DNA of 64,000 bases from Falsochrobactrum tianjinense (GTDB taxonomy: Bacteria > Pseudomonadota > Alphaproteobacteria > Rhizobiales > Rhizobiaceae), in contig NZ_JAHRVA010000002.1 of assembly GCF_019100495.1 (NCBI RefSeq), forward strand, positions 243,834 through 307,833, in the 5' to 3' direction. Positions within the stretch are counted from its first letter, which is position 1; every line of letters starts with the position of its first letter. Positions 21,318 through 28,944 of the stretch are shown here, piece after piece. The position numbers and the translations under genes were made by a program. A model generated the notes under the pieces. The model did no database searches, had not been told where the DNA came from, and saw only the letters and a list, made by a program, of their open reading frames with translations.

Positions 21318-22799
21318 ATGGCGATGATGAGCAAACATAGAAAAACACAGGCAGATGCAGAGAATGCGAATGGTGAGACGTCACGCCTAGGTCAATTACG
21401 CCTGTTGATTGCACTTGATGCTCTTCTTGTGGAAGGAAGTGTTGGTGGAGCCGCAAAGCAGATGGGACTGAGCACGGCCGCCATGAGCCGCCTGCTTGGG
21501 CAGATTCGTGAAAAATTTGATGATCCCATTCTGGTGCGCTCTGGGCGCAGCATGGTTGCCACACCTAAAGCCGAGGCTTTGCGAGGCCGCCTTCGCCGCC
21601 TTGCCAACGAAGCCGAAGCTTTGATGAAACTCGATAACGGAGAGATCGCTGCTCCATCCGGCAAGGGGCACCAGAGTTGGAGATATACCAGTGCCATCAC
21701 CATTCCGCCCCCGCTCAGCATCCGCAAGGTTCCAGAACTGGAAAATCACCCGACGCCAGAGCAGGTCGCAGCGCAGTTCGCCAATATTCAAAGCGAGAAT
21801 GATCCTGTCCGGCGATTAGCGAAATATATTGCCATAACGGGCCGTAAGATCGGTCATGCGCGCCCGCTTGAAATCCATGAAGCGGAAGATGCATTCGCCA
21901 CAATCCTTGCTGGTGAGGCTGACCCGATGCAGATCAGCGCCTTGCTACGTCTCATTCATTATCGAGGGGAAACCGCACCGGAACTTGCTGGCATGGCGCT
22001 CGCCGCTCACAAATATTGTTCCACAGCCACCGCTTTTCCAGCACCTGCCCTGGACTGGCCTGCGCATCTGTCGCCCAATTCCCAGCAATCGCCGTGGTTC
22101 ATGCAGGCCGCATTACTGGTCGCGCGCGCGGGTTATCCAGTCGTACTGCATGGAAATTGCGGCACGGGCGAGTTTGCGGGTAAGCTGGAACTGGCAGCAG
22201 AAGCGGTCAACATACCTATTGCGACATCGCTGGCGCAGGCGAAAAGCTCAATTGCCGCCCATCATATCTGCTTTATGCCGCTGGCCGGATTTGCGCCGCA
22301 GATTCACGCACTGCTTGCGCTTTATCCGCTTTTTGAATCGCGCTCCCCAATCAACAGCTTGGTTCATCTTCTCAATCCCATGCAAATGCCTGCATCATTT
22401 CTCGGTGTTACACAGCCCGCCTATCGGGAGTTGCATCGCGATGCCGCAGGATTGCTGGGCTGGCATTCAGTCTCGGTCGTTTCGACTAGCCGCGATGTGG
22501 CGGAGCTCGTCCCGCATCGCCCGCACACCATCCATCGTCTGGTTGACGGCCAGAAGACCAATCTGATGTTGCCATCATTGTCGAAAGCCGTGTCAGACAA
22601 ACACGCAAGCCTTAGCGCTTTTGAGTATTGGCATGCGATCTGGTCGGGGACGGCCGCCGACAAGCGGGCCACACACACGATCATCGCGACAGCCGCCATG
22701 GCTTTGATGACAGTGCTGGGAGCAGACGATGAGAGCTACGGACAATTCTACGCCAGGGCCGAGGAGTTGTGGTGCAGGCGCCATCAGCGCGCTGCTTGA
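21318..22799 (+). CDS. LysR-type HTH fused to a TrpD2/YbiB-like (glycosyltransferase family 3) domain
   Basis: About 493 residues with two parts. Residues ~24-90 are a LysR-type helix-turn-helix (LLIALDALLVEGSVGGAAKQMGLSTAAMSRLLGQIREKF, then DDPILVRSGRSMVATPKAEAL). The usual LysR effector domain is absent. From ~130 to the end there is an anthranilate-phosphoribosyltransferase fold: EDAFATILAGEADPMQISALLRLIHYRGET, VVLHGNCGTGEF, HHICFMPLAGFAPQIHALL, RSPINSLVHLLNP. The GTGGD PRPP loop of true TrpD is missing, as in the nucleic-acid-binding TrpD2/YbiB proteins. Divergent from the siderophore receptor, so it may control it. ATGs at 21318, 21324 and 21327 are all possible. Confidence 0.82.
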   Translation: MAMMSKHRKTQADAENANGETSRLGQLRLLIALDALLVEGSVGGAAKQMGLSTAAMSRLLGQIREKFDDPILVRSGRSMVATPKAEALRGRLRRLANEAEALMKLDNGEIAAPSGKGHQSWRYTSAITIPPPLSIRKVPELENHPTPEQVAAQFANIQSENDPVRRLAKYIAITGRKIGHARPLEIHEAEDAFATILAGEADPMQISALLRLIHYRGETAPELAGMALAAHKYCSTATAFPAPALDWPAHLSPNSQQSPWFMQAALLVARAGYPVVLHGNCGTGEFAGKLELAAEAVNIPIATSLAQAKSSIAAHHICFMPLAGFAPQIHALLALYPLFESRSPINSLVHLLNPMQMPASFLGVTQPAYRELHRDAAGLLGWHSVSVVSTSRDVAELVPHRPHTIHRLVDGQKTNLMLPSLSKAVSDKHASLSAFEYWHAIWSGTAADKRATHTIIATAAMALMTVLGADDESYGQFYARAEELWCRRHQRAA

Positions 22800-22859
22800 G
22801 GCTTTTTTGCCATAAGCGCAGGAATGAGTTCAACCAAAAGAAGCAGTCAAATACGTAAG

Positions 22860-22942
22860 CCTGTTCCTTGACGATAAAGGCTGCTGCCCTGTGTTGCCGC
22901 CAAGGAACAGGTGGGGGTACGAATGTATTTTCCCCCGTTTTA
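22860..22942. other. Structured intergenic segment (two consecutive hairpins)
   Basis: In the 203-base gap after the HTH-TrpD2 gene there is a perfect 11-bp inverted repeat (22860-22870 with 22901-22911), then a second stem of five G (22913-22917) with five C (22932-22936), followed on the plus strand by GTTTTA. The second could be a terminator. The first could be an extended 3' UTR structure or a small RNA. No known RNA family is recognised. Confidence 0.4.
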
Positions 22943-23002
22943 TCCGCCCGGCAAGCTGGCAATGCTGGCACAGGAATAAAAGCGCCGGGAAGCCGTTGTC
23001 TT

Positions 23003-23407
23003 CTATTCGTTATCGTAGGCTTCGGTATCGATACCGAGTGCGGCTAGCCCTTCCTCTATATAGTCGCCCAGAAGCGGCGTTCCGAGGAGGTATTTTGCCT
23101 CGCGCCCATTATGACGCTCACTCGCGGTATTCAATGCGTCTTGCCACTCATCGGCGCTGAAATCGCCGCGCCCGACCCACATCAATGCCAGAAGTTCGAT
23201 TCTTTCGTCTTCATTGAGCGAACGGATCGCGGCAACCAGTTCCTTGCGGGTTGGATTGTCGGGTGAAGCGTCGAGAATGTCGACATCGCCGTCATCGGTT
23301 GAATTGGAGCCGGAGTTTTCGTCGACGGTCGGCACCTGCACATCATATTCCCGTGCCTTGGAGATGATATATTCGAGGTTTTCGATATTATTTGCCAACT
23401 CGACCAT
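23003..23407 (-). CDS. DUF3775 domain protein
   Basis: Small acidic protein of 134 residues, probably cytoplasmic. The start at 23407 is set by GGAGG six bases upstream; the frame is open a further 27 codons without support. The conserved pattern of DUF3775 is visible: LEYIISKAREYDVQVP, an acidic Asp/Ser-rich linker, then NEDERIELLALMWVGRGDF and DEWQDALNTA. Function of the family is unknown to me. It follows the TSUP exporter gene by ~73 bases on the same strand and may be co-transcribed with it. Confidence 0.8.
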   Translation of the reverse strand: MVELANNIENLEYIISKAREYDVQVPTVDENSGSNSTDDGDVDILDASPDNPTRKELVAAIRSLNEDERIELLALMWVGRGDFSADEWQDALNTASERHNGREAKYLLGTPLLGDYIEEGLAALGIDTEAYDNE

Positions 23408-23480
23408 AATGCGCCTCCGTTGCTCCCCGCGCACAAAGTATGGTGACGGAGGCGGACAAGCTTGGCAAGCGGGAAATGAT

Positions 23481-24239
23481 TTATCCAAGAAAAGGCAGAA
23501 CCCAGTCGGCGATCAGCTTTATGGACAGGCCGAAAAGAGTGAGCTGAACCAGCAGGAAGAACGGGCCGGGCGGCATGATGCGGGTAAGCTTAGCGCCGAC
23601 CAAAGTGCCGATGACCGCAGCGGGGATCAACCAGTAGCCCAGCGACCAGTCCAGATGCGAGAACTGCTGCAATTCCCAATAAGGCACAAGTTTGACCGCA
23701 TTGACGACGGCGAAAAGTATGGTCGAAGTTCCGGCAAAAACCAGCTTTTCGAGATGCTGCGGGAGCACATACATCTGAAAAGGCGGCGCGCCGGAATGGG
23801 ATACAAAGCTGGTCAGCCCCGTCAATATGCCCCAAAAAACTCCGCCGGGAATATCAGCCTTGCGCGCCTGCCTGCGATAGCGGGCGCCGATCCATGCATT
23901 GACGCAGAAGAAAATGCCGACCAGTCCGACCAGCATTCCGATGAATGTGCTCGAAAGATGCGAACTGAACATCCAGCCTACGCCAACACCAACTGTCGCC
24001 GCCGGTATGAGGATCGCAAGGTTTCGCGCGGAAAAATGGTGGCGATAGAGATAAAGGCCGAACATGTCGCTGATGACATAGATGGGCAGCAGAAGGGCTG
24101 CGGCCGTCACTGGCGATATGACCAGCGCCATCAGCGGCACAGCGAGGGTGCCAACAGAAGGAAGACCGCCTTTTGACAACCCTACCAGAAATGCCGCGCC
24201 GATCGCGATAGACAGAAAAAGAGGTGTATGCTCAAGCAT
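23481..24239 (-). CDS. TSUP family membrane transporter (TauE/SafE-like)
   Basis: Inner-membrane protein of 252 residues with about seven or eight membrane segments. The family start AAFLVGLSKGGLPSVGTLAVPLMAL and the second-half repeat FWGILTGLTSFVSHSGAPPFQMYVLPQHL are characteristic of TSUP proteins. These export sulfite or sulfoacetate, or move other small organic anions. No sulfur-metabolism gene is adjacent, so the substrate is open. It precedes the DUF3775 gene on the same strand. Confidence 0.88.
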   Translation of the reverse strand: MLEHTPLFLSIAIGAAFLVGLSKGGLPSVGTLAVPLMALVISPVTAAALLLPIYVISDMFGLYLYRHHFSARNLAILIPAATVGVGVGWMFSSHLSSTFIGMLVGLVGIFFCVNAWIGARYRRQARKADIPGGVFWGILTGLTSFVSHSGAPPFQMYVLPQHLEKLVFAGTSTILFAVVNAVKLVPYWELQQFSHLDWSLGYWLIPAAVIGTLVGAKLTRIMPPGPFFLLVQLTLFGLSIKLIADWVLPFLG

Positions 24240-24260
24240 GGGCGAGGCGCAATCGGCCGC

Positions 24261-25115
24261 TCATCCGTGCGCCCATTCCCAGTAAAGAGCCCGCGCGCGC
24301 TTCGTCATCGGTCCATATTCGAGCGTCTTCTGATCAAACCCGATGATCGGAACCACCTTGCTCATATTGCCGCTGGAGAAGATTTCGTCCGCTTCGCGGA
24401 AGTCCTCGATTGTGAGCGTCGTTTCATGGACACTCACACCCGCTTCGCGCAGAAGCCCGATGACGCGCTGACGCGTAATGCCATTGAGGAAGGTGCCGTT
24501 GGCCACCGGGGTGAAGACTTCGCTGCCGCGCACCATGAAAACGTTCGAGGTCGCGGTTTCAGCTACATTTCCCAGCACATCCGTCACAAGAGCGTTATGA
24601 AAACCTCTCGCTTTCGCCTCGCGCAGCATGCGCGCATTATTGGGGTAAAGGCAGGCCGCTTTAGCATTGACCGGCATGACTTCGAGATAGGGCCTGCGAA
24701 AAGAAGTCGTTGTAATAGTGAAGCCCTTGGGTTCCGCCATCGGAATGGCTTCAAGGCACAATGCGAAATCGGTGGATTCGGGCAGAGCGGCAACCGTGCT
24801 AGCATCGCCTTCCTCGGCCCAATACATGGGGCGGATATAAACATCCGTACCGGGCGCGAATTTCTTGAGCCCTTCGCGGGCGAGCGCTTCAATATCATTG
24901 GCCGAAAACATCGGTTCAAGCCCCAGCGCGCGAGCGGAATCGTTTGCACGGGCGCAGTGGCGGTCGAGATCGGGCGTGACGCCTTCAAACAGGCGCGCAC
25001 CGTCAAATATGAGCGAGCCGAGCCATGTCGCGTGCGATGAGGCACCGAGGATACGCACATCGCCCTCACGCCACTCGCCCTTGTAATAGGTCCACATAGC
25101 ACGGCTTCCGGTCAT
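24261..25115 (-). CDS. Class IV PLP aminotransferase (branched-chain amino acid type)
   Basis: Cytoplasmic PLP enzyme of 284 residues. Family signatures: IFDGARLFEGVTPDLDRHCARA near the N-terminus, the likely Schiff-base Lys in MPVNAKAACLYPNN, and DVLGNVAETATSNVFMVRG followed by TFLNGITRQRVIGLL. Fold class IV covers branched-chain and D-amino acid aminotransferases and aminodeoxychorismate lyase. NVAETATSNVF and the overall length favour a branched-chain-like aminotransferase. AAGG lies eight bases before the ATG at 25115; another in-frame ATG is at 25124. It lies 91 bases after the EamA transporter gene and may form a unit with it. Confidence 0.87.
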   Translation of the reverse strand: MTGSRAMWTYYKGEWREGDVRILGASSHATWLGSLIFDGARLFEGVTPDLDRHCARANDSARALGLEPMFSANDIEALAREGLKKFAPGTDVYIRPMYWAEEGDASTVAALPESTDFALCLEAIPMAEPKGFTITTTSFRRPYLEVMPVNAKAACLYPNNARMLREAKARGFHNALVTDVLGNVAETATSNVFMVRGSEVFTPVANGTFLNGITRQRVIGLLREAGVSVHETTLTIEDFREADEIFSSGNMSKVVPIIGFDQKTLEYGPMTKRARALYWEWAHG

Positions 25116-25206
25116 TGTTTTCATCCTTCGTCAGTCATATTCCCGCGCGCAGACCCGCAGCGGGCGTGCATATCTATATCATCTTGCCGGAAACTGAAAA
25201 CCGGTT

Positions 25207-26121
25207 TCAGTTCTGCGTTTCATCCAACAGAACCGGGGTTGCTTCCGCCGATGCAACCGCCGGTGGTCCCTCGACACCGCGCTGGCGCTCGCGGATGAAG
25301 GTGAACAGACCGGATATGGTGATAAGCACGATGCCGATGAGCATCGGCATGTCGATCCGGTCATTGAAGATGAAATAGCCGAACAATATGGCCCACAGCA
25401 TCTGGCTATATTGCGGAGACGCGATAGCGCTGGCGGGCGCATACTGGGCCGCAAGCATGAGCAGGATATTTGCAAGCGCCGCCAGAAGCCCATATCCGGC
25501 CAGATAGAGCCATTGTTGCGCGCCGGGCGTCTGATAGCCGGGGATCATCAACAGCCCGCATATAATGATTGGACCGATCAGGCCAGCGGTATAAAGGGAT
25601 ATGCGCTTTTCGCTTTTGCCCATCACGCGGAAAATCACGATGCTCATCGCCCCGCCAAAACCGCCGCCAAGAGCCCCCAGATGGCCGATGGAAAGCTCGC
25701 GAAATCCGGGGCGAAGCACAATCATAACGCCCAGAAAACCGATCGCAACCGCCGACCAGCGCCGCCAGCCGACCTGCTCCTTGAGAAAAAGCACCGACAA
25801 TATGGTGACAAAGGCAGGCAGCAGGAAAATAAGCGCAAAAGCTTCGGCCATGGAAAGATGGGTGAAGGCGACGACACTGCCGATGACGCCCATTGTGGCA
25901 GTCACAGTCCGCAACAGCCACAATCTGATATTGGTGGTCCGAAACATATCGGACCATGCATCTTCGGGCTTCTTGGTGAAAGGGATCGCGAGTACACCCA
26001 GAACCGCGCCGTAGAAAGCGATTTCGTAAGGCGAAAGCGTGCCGTCGATAAACTTGACGCAGGCGTCGCTGACAGCGAATGCGGCGTAAGAGGCAAACGC
26101 CAGGAAAATACCGTAAAGCAT
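25207..26121 (-). CDS. EamA/DMT family transporter
   Basis: Inner-membrane protein of 304 residues with about ten membrane segments arranged as two EamA repeats. The first has YAAFAVSDACVKFIDGTLSPYEIAFYGAVLG and HLSMAEAFALIFLLPAFVTILSVLFLKEQVGWRRWSAVAIGFLGVMIV. The second has LLMLAAQYAPASAIASPQYSQMLWAILFGYFIFNDRIDMPMLIGIVLI. Members export metabolites or amino acids. The aminotransferase gene next to it hints at an amino-acid-related solute, but that is only context. A weak CTGAAA/TTTCAG stem overlaps its stop. Confidence 0.88.
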   Translation of the reverse strand: MLYGIFLAFASYAAFAVSDACVKFIDGTLSPYEIAFYGAVLGVLAIPFTKKPEDAWSDMFRTTNIRLWLLRTVTATMGVIGSVVAFTHLSMAEAFALIFLLPAFVTILSVLFLKEQVGWRRWSAVAIGFLGVMIVLRPGFRELSIGHLGALGGGFGGAMSIVIFRVMGKSEKRISLYTAGLIGPIIICGLLMIPGYQTPGAQQWLYLAGYGLLAALANILLMLAAQYAPASAIASPQYSQMLWAILFGYFIFNDRIDMPMLIGIVLITISGLFTFIRERQRGVEGPPAVASAEATPVLLDETQN

Positions 26122-26368
26122 GATGATTCCGAAAAATGGGAGGCGTTCTTCTCTATTCCGGCATTAATCGATCAGCAGTGATTTGGCAAAAGGCATTTTC
26201 TTGTCGAGTTAGGAAGATCAATATGCCGCAGTGCCTTATGGCATAGGCGATTACGGTCTTTTCAAGGTCGCGAGTTCCCGCGAAAATGCATGCCTCATTT
26301 GCAATCATATCCGTAGTGAAAATTCAGGCAAAAGCCTATCTACTGATCATCCAACGAGGAGAAAGCAA

Positions 26369-26506
26369 ATGAACATTCGTCAGAAATTCAACCAGTATGT
26401 TTCCCGTCGTCGCGCTGTGCGTGAATTGGGTGCGATGGACGATTATCTTCTTGCCGATATCGGTGTGTCGCGTTCCCAGATTCAGAGCGCAGTTTTCGGT
26501 AAATAA
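26369..26506 (+). CDS. DUF1127 small protein
   Basis: A 45-residue basic protein: MNIRQKFNQYVSRRRAVREL followed by GAMDDYLLADIGVSRSQIQSAVFGK. The motif L..M.D..L.DIGV.R..I..A is the DUF1127 signature of alphaproteobacterial small Arg-rich proteins. Some relatives affect RNA turnover or carbon and phosphate metabolism. The start is fixed by AGGAGAAAGCAA before the ATG; the frame is open further upstream without support. A strong terminator follows, so it is a single-gene transcript. Confidence 0.9.
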   Translation: MNIRQKFNQYVSRRRAVRELGAMDDYLLADIGVSRSQIQSAVFGK

Positions 26507-26561
26507 GAACATATGGTGCGGCTTTTAAACCATCGCCCCATAGTTGAAACCAGACTAAAAT

Positions 26562-26597
26562 AAAAAGCGTCGGCATCCAGTCCGGCGCTTTTTTTTT
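26562..26597 (+). terminator. Intrinsic terminator of the DUF1127 gene
   Basis: Stem AAAAGCGTCGG with CCGGCGCTTTT (one G-U pair) around an eight-base loop, ending in a run of nine T. A textbook Rho-independent terminator, ~55 bases after the stop. Confidence 0.88.
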
Positions 26598-26745
26598 GAC
26601 TGTTCTTTCCGCAGTGCCCATGTTGCCTTTCATAGTCCACATTACTTTCTTCAGGTATCAGGAATATTACCCAAAGGCATGATAAGGCTTGTATACTGGC
26701 CCGCTTCGCGGTTATGTGGCTACCCGATGCTGCAAGGACGCGAAC

Positions 26746-27246
26746 ATGCTCGATCTCATCATAAATGGAATTCTGATTGGGGCAGGCGCGACCATCGTCA
26801 TGGACGTCTGGGCGCTCATTCTTGCGCAATTACCGGGGCAGGCGGCTCCCAATTGGGGCCCGGTCGGACGCTGGTTCTGGCATCTGCGCGATGGGCAGGT
26901 ATTTCACGAGGATATTGCCGAATCCGAACCCTACAAATATGAAGTCGCGCTGGGCTGGATCGGCCATTATGTCGTCGGCATTGTTTATGGCATCGTCTTT
27001 GCTCTGTATGGCGGCGCGGAATGGTTCGCGAATCCAAGCTTTTTGCCCGCGTGGATATTCGGCATACTGACGGTCGCGGCTGGTTGGTTTTTGCTGCAAC
27101 CGGGACTGGGAATCGGCTGGGCCGCATCGCGTCTGCCTCATGCCCGGCGCGTGCGTGTTCTCAATCTGGTTGCACATACATTTTTCGCATTGGGCATGTA
27201 TGCAACCGCGCTTCTTATTAAAACCCCAATAGATTCAATAAATTAA
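26746..27246 (+). CDS. DUF2938 membrane protein
   Basis: Inner-membrane protein of 166 residues with about four hydrophobic segments (NGILIGAGATIVMDVWALIL, HYVVGIVYGIVFALYGG, FGILTVAAGWFLLQPGLGIGWAASRLP, VLNLVAHTFFALGMYATALLI). The pattern GATIVMDVWA, GRWFWHLRDGQVFHEDI and GWFLLQPGLGIGWAASR.P matches DUF2938. AGGA sits seven bases before the ATG at 26746. Function unknown. Confidence 0.82.
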   Translation: MLDLIINGILIGAGATIVMDVWALILAQLPGQAAPNWGPVGRWFWHLRDGQVFHEDIAESEPYKYEVALGWIGHYVVGIVYGIVFALYGGAEWFANPSFLPAWIFGILTVAAGWFLLQPGLGIGWAASRLPHARRVRVLNLVAHTFFALGMYATALLIKTPIDSIN

Positions 27247-27274
27247 AGAATCAATACTATTCATGTCTGCTTGC

Positions 27275-27297
27275 TTTTTTGAAGGTCTTTCAAAAAA
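27275..27297 (+). other. A/T-rich hairpin in the leader of the purine permease gene
   Basis: Perfect 9-bp stem TTTTTTGAA / TTCAAAAAA with a five-base loop, 28 bases after the DUF2938 stop. It has few G-C pairs, so as a terminator it would be weak. It begins the 310-base gap before the NCS2 permease. Confidence 0.4.
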
Positions 27298-27475
27298 TTT
27301 ACGTGAATGACTGGCTGGCATAATAGGCACTGGCGGTCCAGATTAAATCGTGTCAATAAATAGGCATTCTTGCGGCAGAACTGTGCTTTTCTGTGCAATG
27401 GGTGTATGGGGAACAATTCGTTCGCGCGTAATGCGCTTGCGATCAACAATACGGCAATCGCTTGAGGCTGCTCCA

Positions 27476-27530
27476 ATCCGGTTTTGTGTCCGGCCATCTC
27501 GGCCGCGCAGTTGCGAAGCGGAGACCGGAT
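27476..27530 (+). promoter_or_regulatory. Candidate structured 5' leader of the purine permease gene
   Basis: A 7-bp closing stem (ATCCGGT at 27476-27482, ACCGGAT at 27524-27530) encloses a clear hairpin (CGGCC/GGCCG, 27491-27505) and a weaker one (CGC/GCG around 27506-27515). It ends ~17 bases before the RBS. The arrangement is junction-like, as in a cis-regulatory RNA. The conserved nucleotides of the guanine riboswitch are not visible to me. The rest of the 27247-27556 gap shows nothing else clear. Confidence 0.3.
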
Positions 27531-27556
27531 AGCGAATTTTCTGCCCTGGAGGAACT

Positions 27557-28852
27557 ATGCTGGAAAAGCTGTTCAAATTACAGGAACACGGCACGTCTGT
27601 AAGAACGGAAATAATCGCCGGTCTGACGACCTTCCTGACTATGTCTTACATCATCTTCGTCAATCCCGACATTCTGTCCACGACGGGTATGGACCGTAAC
27701 GCGGTTTTCGTTGCGACCTGTCTTGCCGCAGCGCTCGGATCGTTCGTGATGGCCTTCGTCGCGAACTGGCCAATCGGCATGGCGCCTGGCATGGGGCTGA
27801 ACGCCTTCTTTGCCTTCACGGTTGTCGGCGCCATGGGCTTTTCGTGGCAGCAGGCACTTGGAGCGGTTTTCATCTCCGGCGTCATCTTTCTGATTTTGAC
27901 CGTGACAGGCATCCGCCGCTGGCTCGTCGATGGCATTCCTATTTCGCTGCGCAGCGCCATTGCCGCCGGTATTGGTATGTTCCTGGCGCTGATCGGATTG
28001 AAGAGCGCGGGCATCGTCGTCGGCAATGAGGCGACCCTTGTCGCGCTCGGCGACCTGACTCATGCTGGCACTCTGCTCGCGATAATCGGCTTCTTCATCA
28101 TTGCCGCTCTCGATGCGCTCAAAATACGCGGCGCGATCCTGATCGGCGTTCTGGTCGTGACGGTCATCTCCATCGTTCTGGGGATCAGCCAGTTCGGCGG
28201 CGTCTTCTCTGCACCGCCCAGCCTCGCACCCACATTGCTGCAACTCGACATCATGGGTGCGCTGCATACCGGCATCATGCACGTCATTCTGGTATTCGTG
28301 CTGGTCGAGGTTTTCGATGCAACAGGCACCCTGATCGGTGTCGCAAAGCGCGGCAAGCTGATCGAGCCGGGCAAGCCCAACCGTCTGGGCCGTGCCCTGT
28401 TTGCCGACAGCACTGCGATCCTCGGCGGCTCGCTTCTGGGTACATCATCGACGACCGCCTATGCGGAAAGTGCGTCCGGCGTGCAAGCAGGCGGGCGCAC
28501 GGGCCTGACGGCACTTGTCGTCGCCGTGATGTTTCTGGCAGCGCTCTTCATTTCGCCGCTGGCTGGTTCCGTACCCGCTTTTGCGACGGCCCCGGCACTG
28601 GTCTATGTCGCCTGTCTGATGATGCGCGAGCTGTCTGAAATCGAATGGGATGAAATCACCGACGCGGCTCCGGCAGCTCTGACGGCTCTGGCAATTCCGC
28701 TGACCTATTCGATCGCCAATGGCCTGGCGTTCGGCTTCATCAGCTATGTCGTATTGAAAACCGTGACCGGCAAGGTGCGCGAAGTGCACCCGGCGACGTG
28801 GGTTGTAGCGGCTCTGTTTGTGATCCGCTTTGCTTTCTTCCCTGAAGGGTAA
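27557..28852 (+). CDS. NCS2 family purine permease (AzgA-like)
   Basis: Inner-membrane nucleobase:proton symporter of 431 residues. AzgA-type features: N-terminal FKLQEHGTSVRTEIIAGLTTFLTMSYIIFVNPDIL, NWPIGMAPGMGLNAFFAFTVV, HVILVFVLVEVFDATGTLIGVA and GTSSTTAYAESASGVQAGGRTGLTALVVA. The last two contain the conserved purine-site Glu/Asp pattern. Probable substrates are adenine, guanine or hypoxanthine. TGGAGG precedes the ATG. It is a single-gene unit with a long leader and its own terminator. Adenine deaminase at 43547 would act on one such substrate but is not linked. Confidence 0.92.
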   Translation: MLEKLFKLQEHGTSVRTEIIAGLTTFLTMSYIIFVNPDILSTTGMDRNAVFVATCLAAALGSFVMAFVANWPIGMAPGMGLNAFFAFTVVGAMGFSWQQALGAVFISGVIFLILTVTGIRRWLVDGIPISLRSAIAAGIGMFLALIGLKSAGIVVGNEATLVALGDLTHAGTLLAIIGFFIIAALDALKIRGAILIGVLVVTVISIVLGISQFGGVFSAPPSLAPTLLQLDIMGALHTGIMHVILVFVLVEVFDATGTLIGVAKRGKLIEPGKPNRLGRALFADSTAILGGSLLGTSSTTAYAESASGVQAGGRTGLTALVVAVMFLAALFISPLAGSVPAFATAPALVYVACLMMRELSEIEWDEITDAAPAALTALAIPLTYSIANGLAFGFISYVVLKTVTGKVREVHPATWVVAALFVIRFAFFPEG

Positions 28853-28876
28853 AGCAGGAGACAATGCTGAGTATCA

Positions 28877-28920
28877 AAACAAAATACCGCATATCCTTGA
28901 GGGATATGCGGTATTGTTTT
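28877..28920. terminator. Bidirectional terminator between convergent genes
   Basis: A perfect 14-bp stem (28883-28896 with 28902-28915) with five-base loop is flanked by AAAACAAA on the left and GTTTT on the right. It serves both the purine permease (plus) and the FAH-family gene (minus). Confidence 0.9.
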
Positions 28921-28944
28921 AATCTATCTCTTTAATCTACTGAC

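Noticed and set aside
27300-27475. Possible guanine-type riboswitch in the purine permease leader
   Set aside because: A stretch ATAATAGGCACTGG looked suggestive, but the conserved core of the class is missing. Only the separate stem structure at 27476-27530 was kept, at low confidence.
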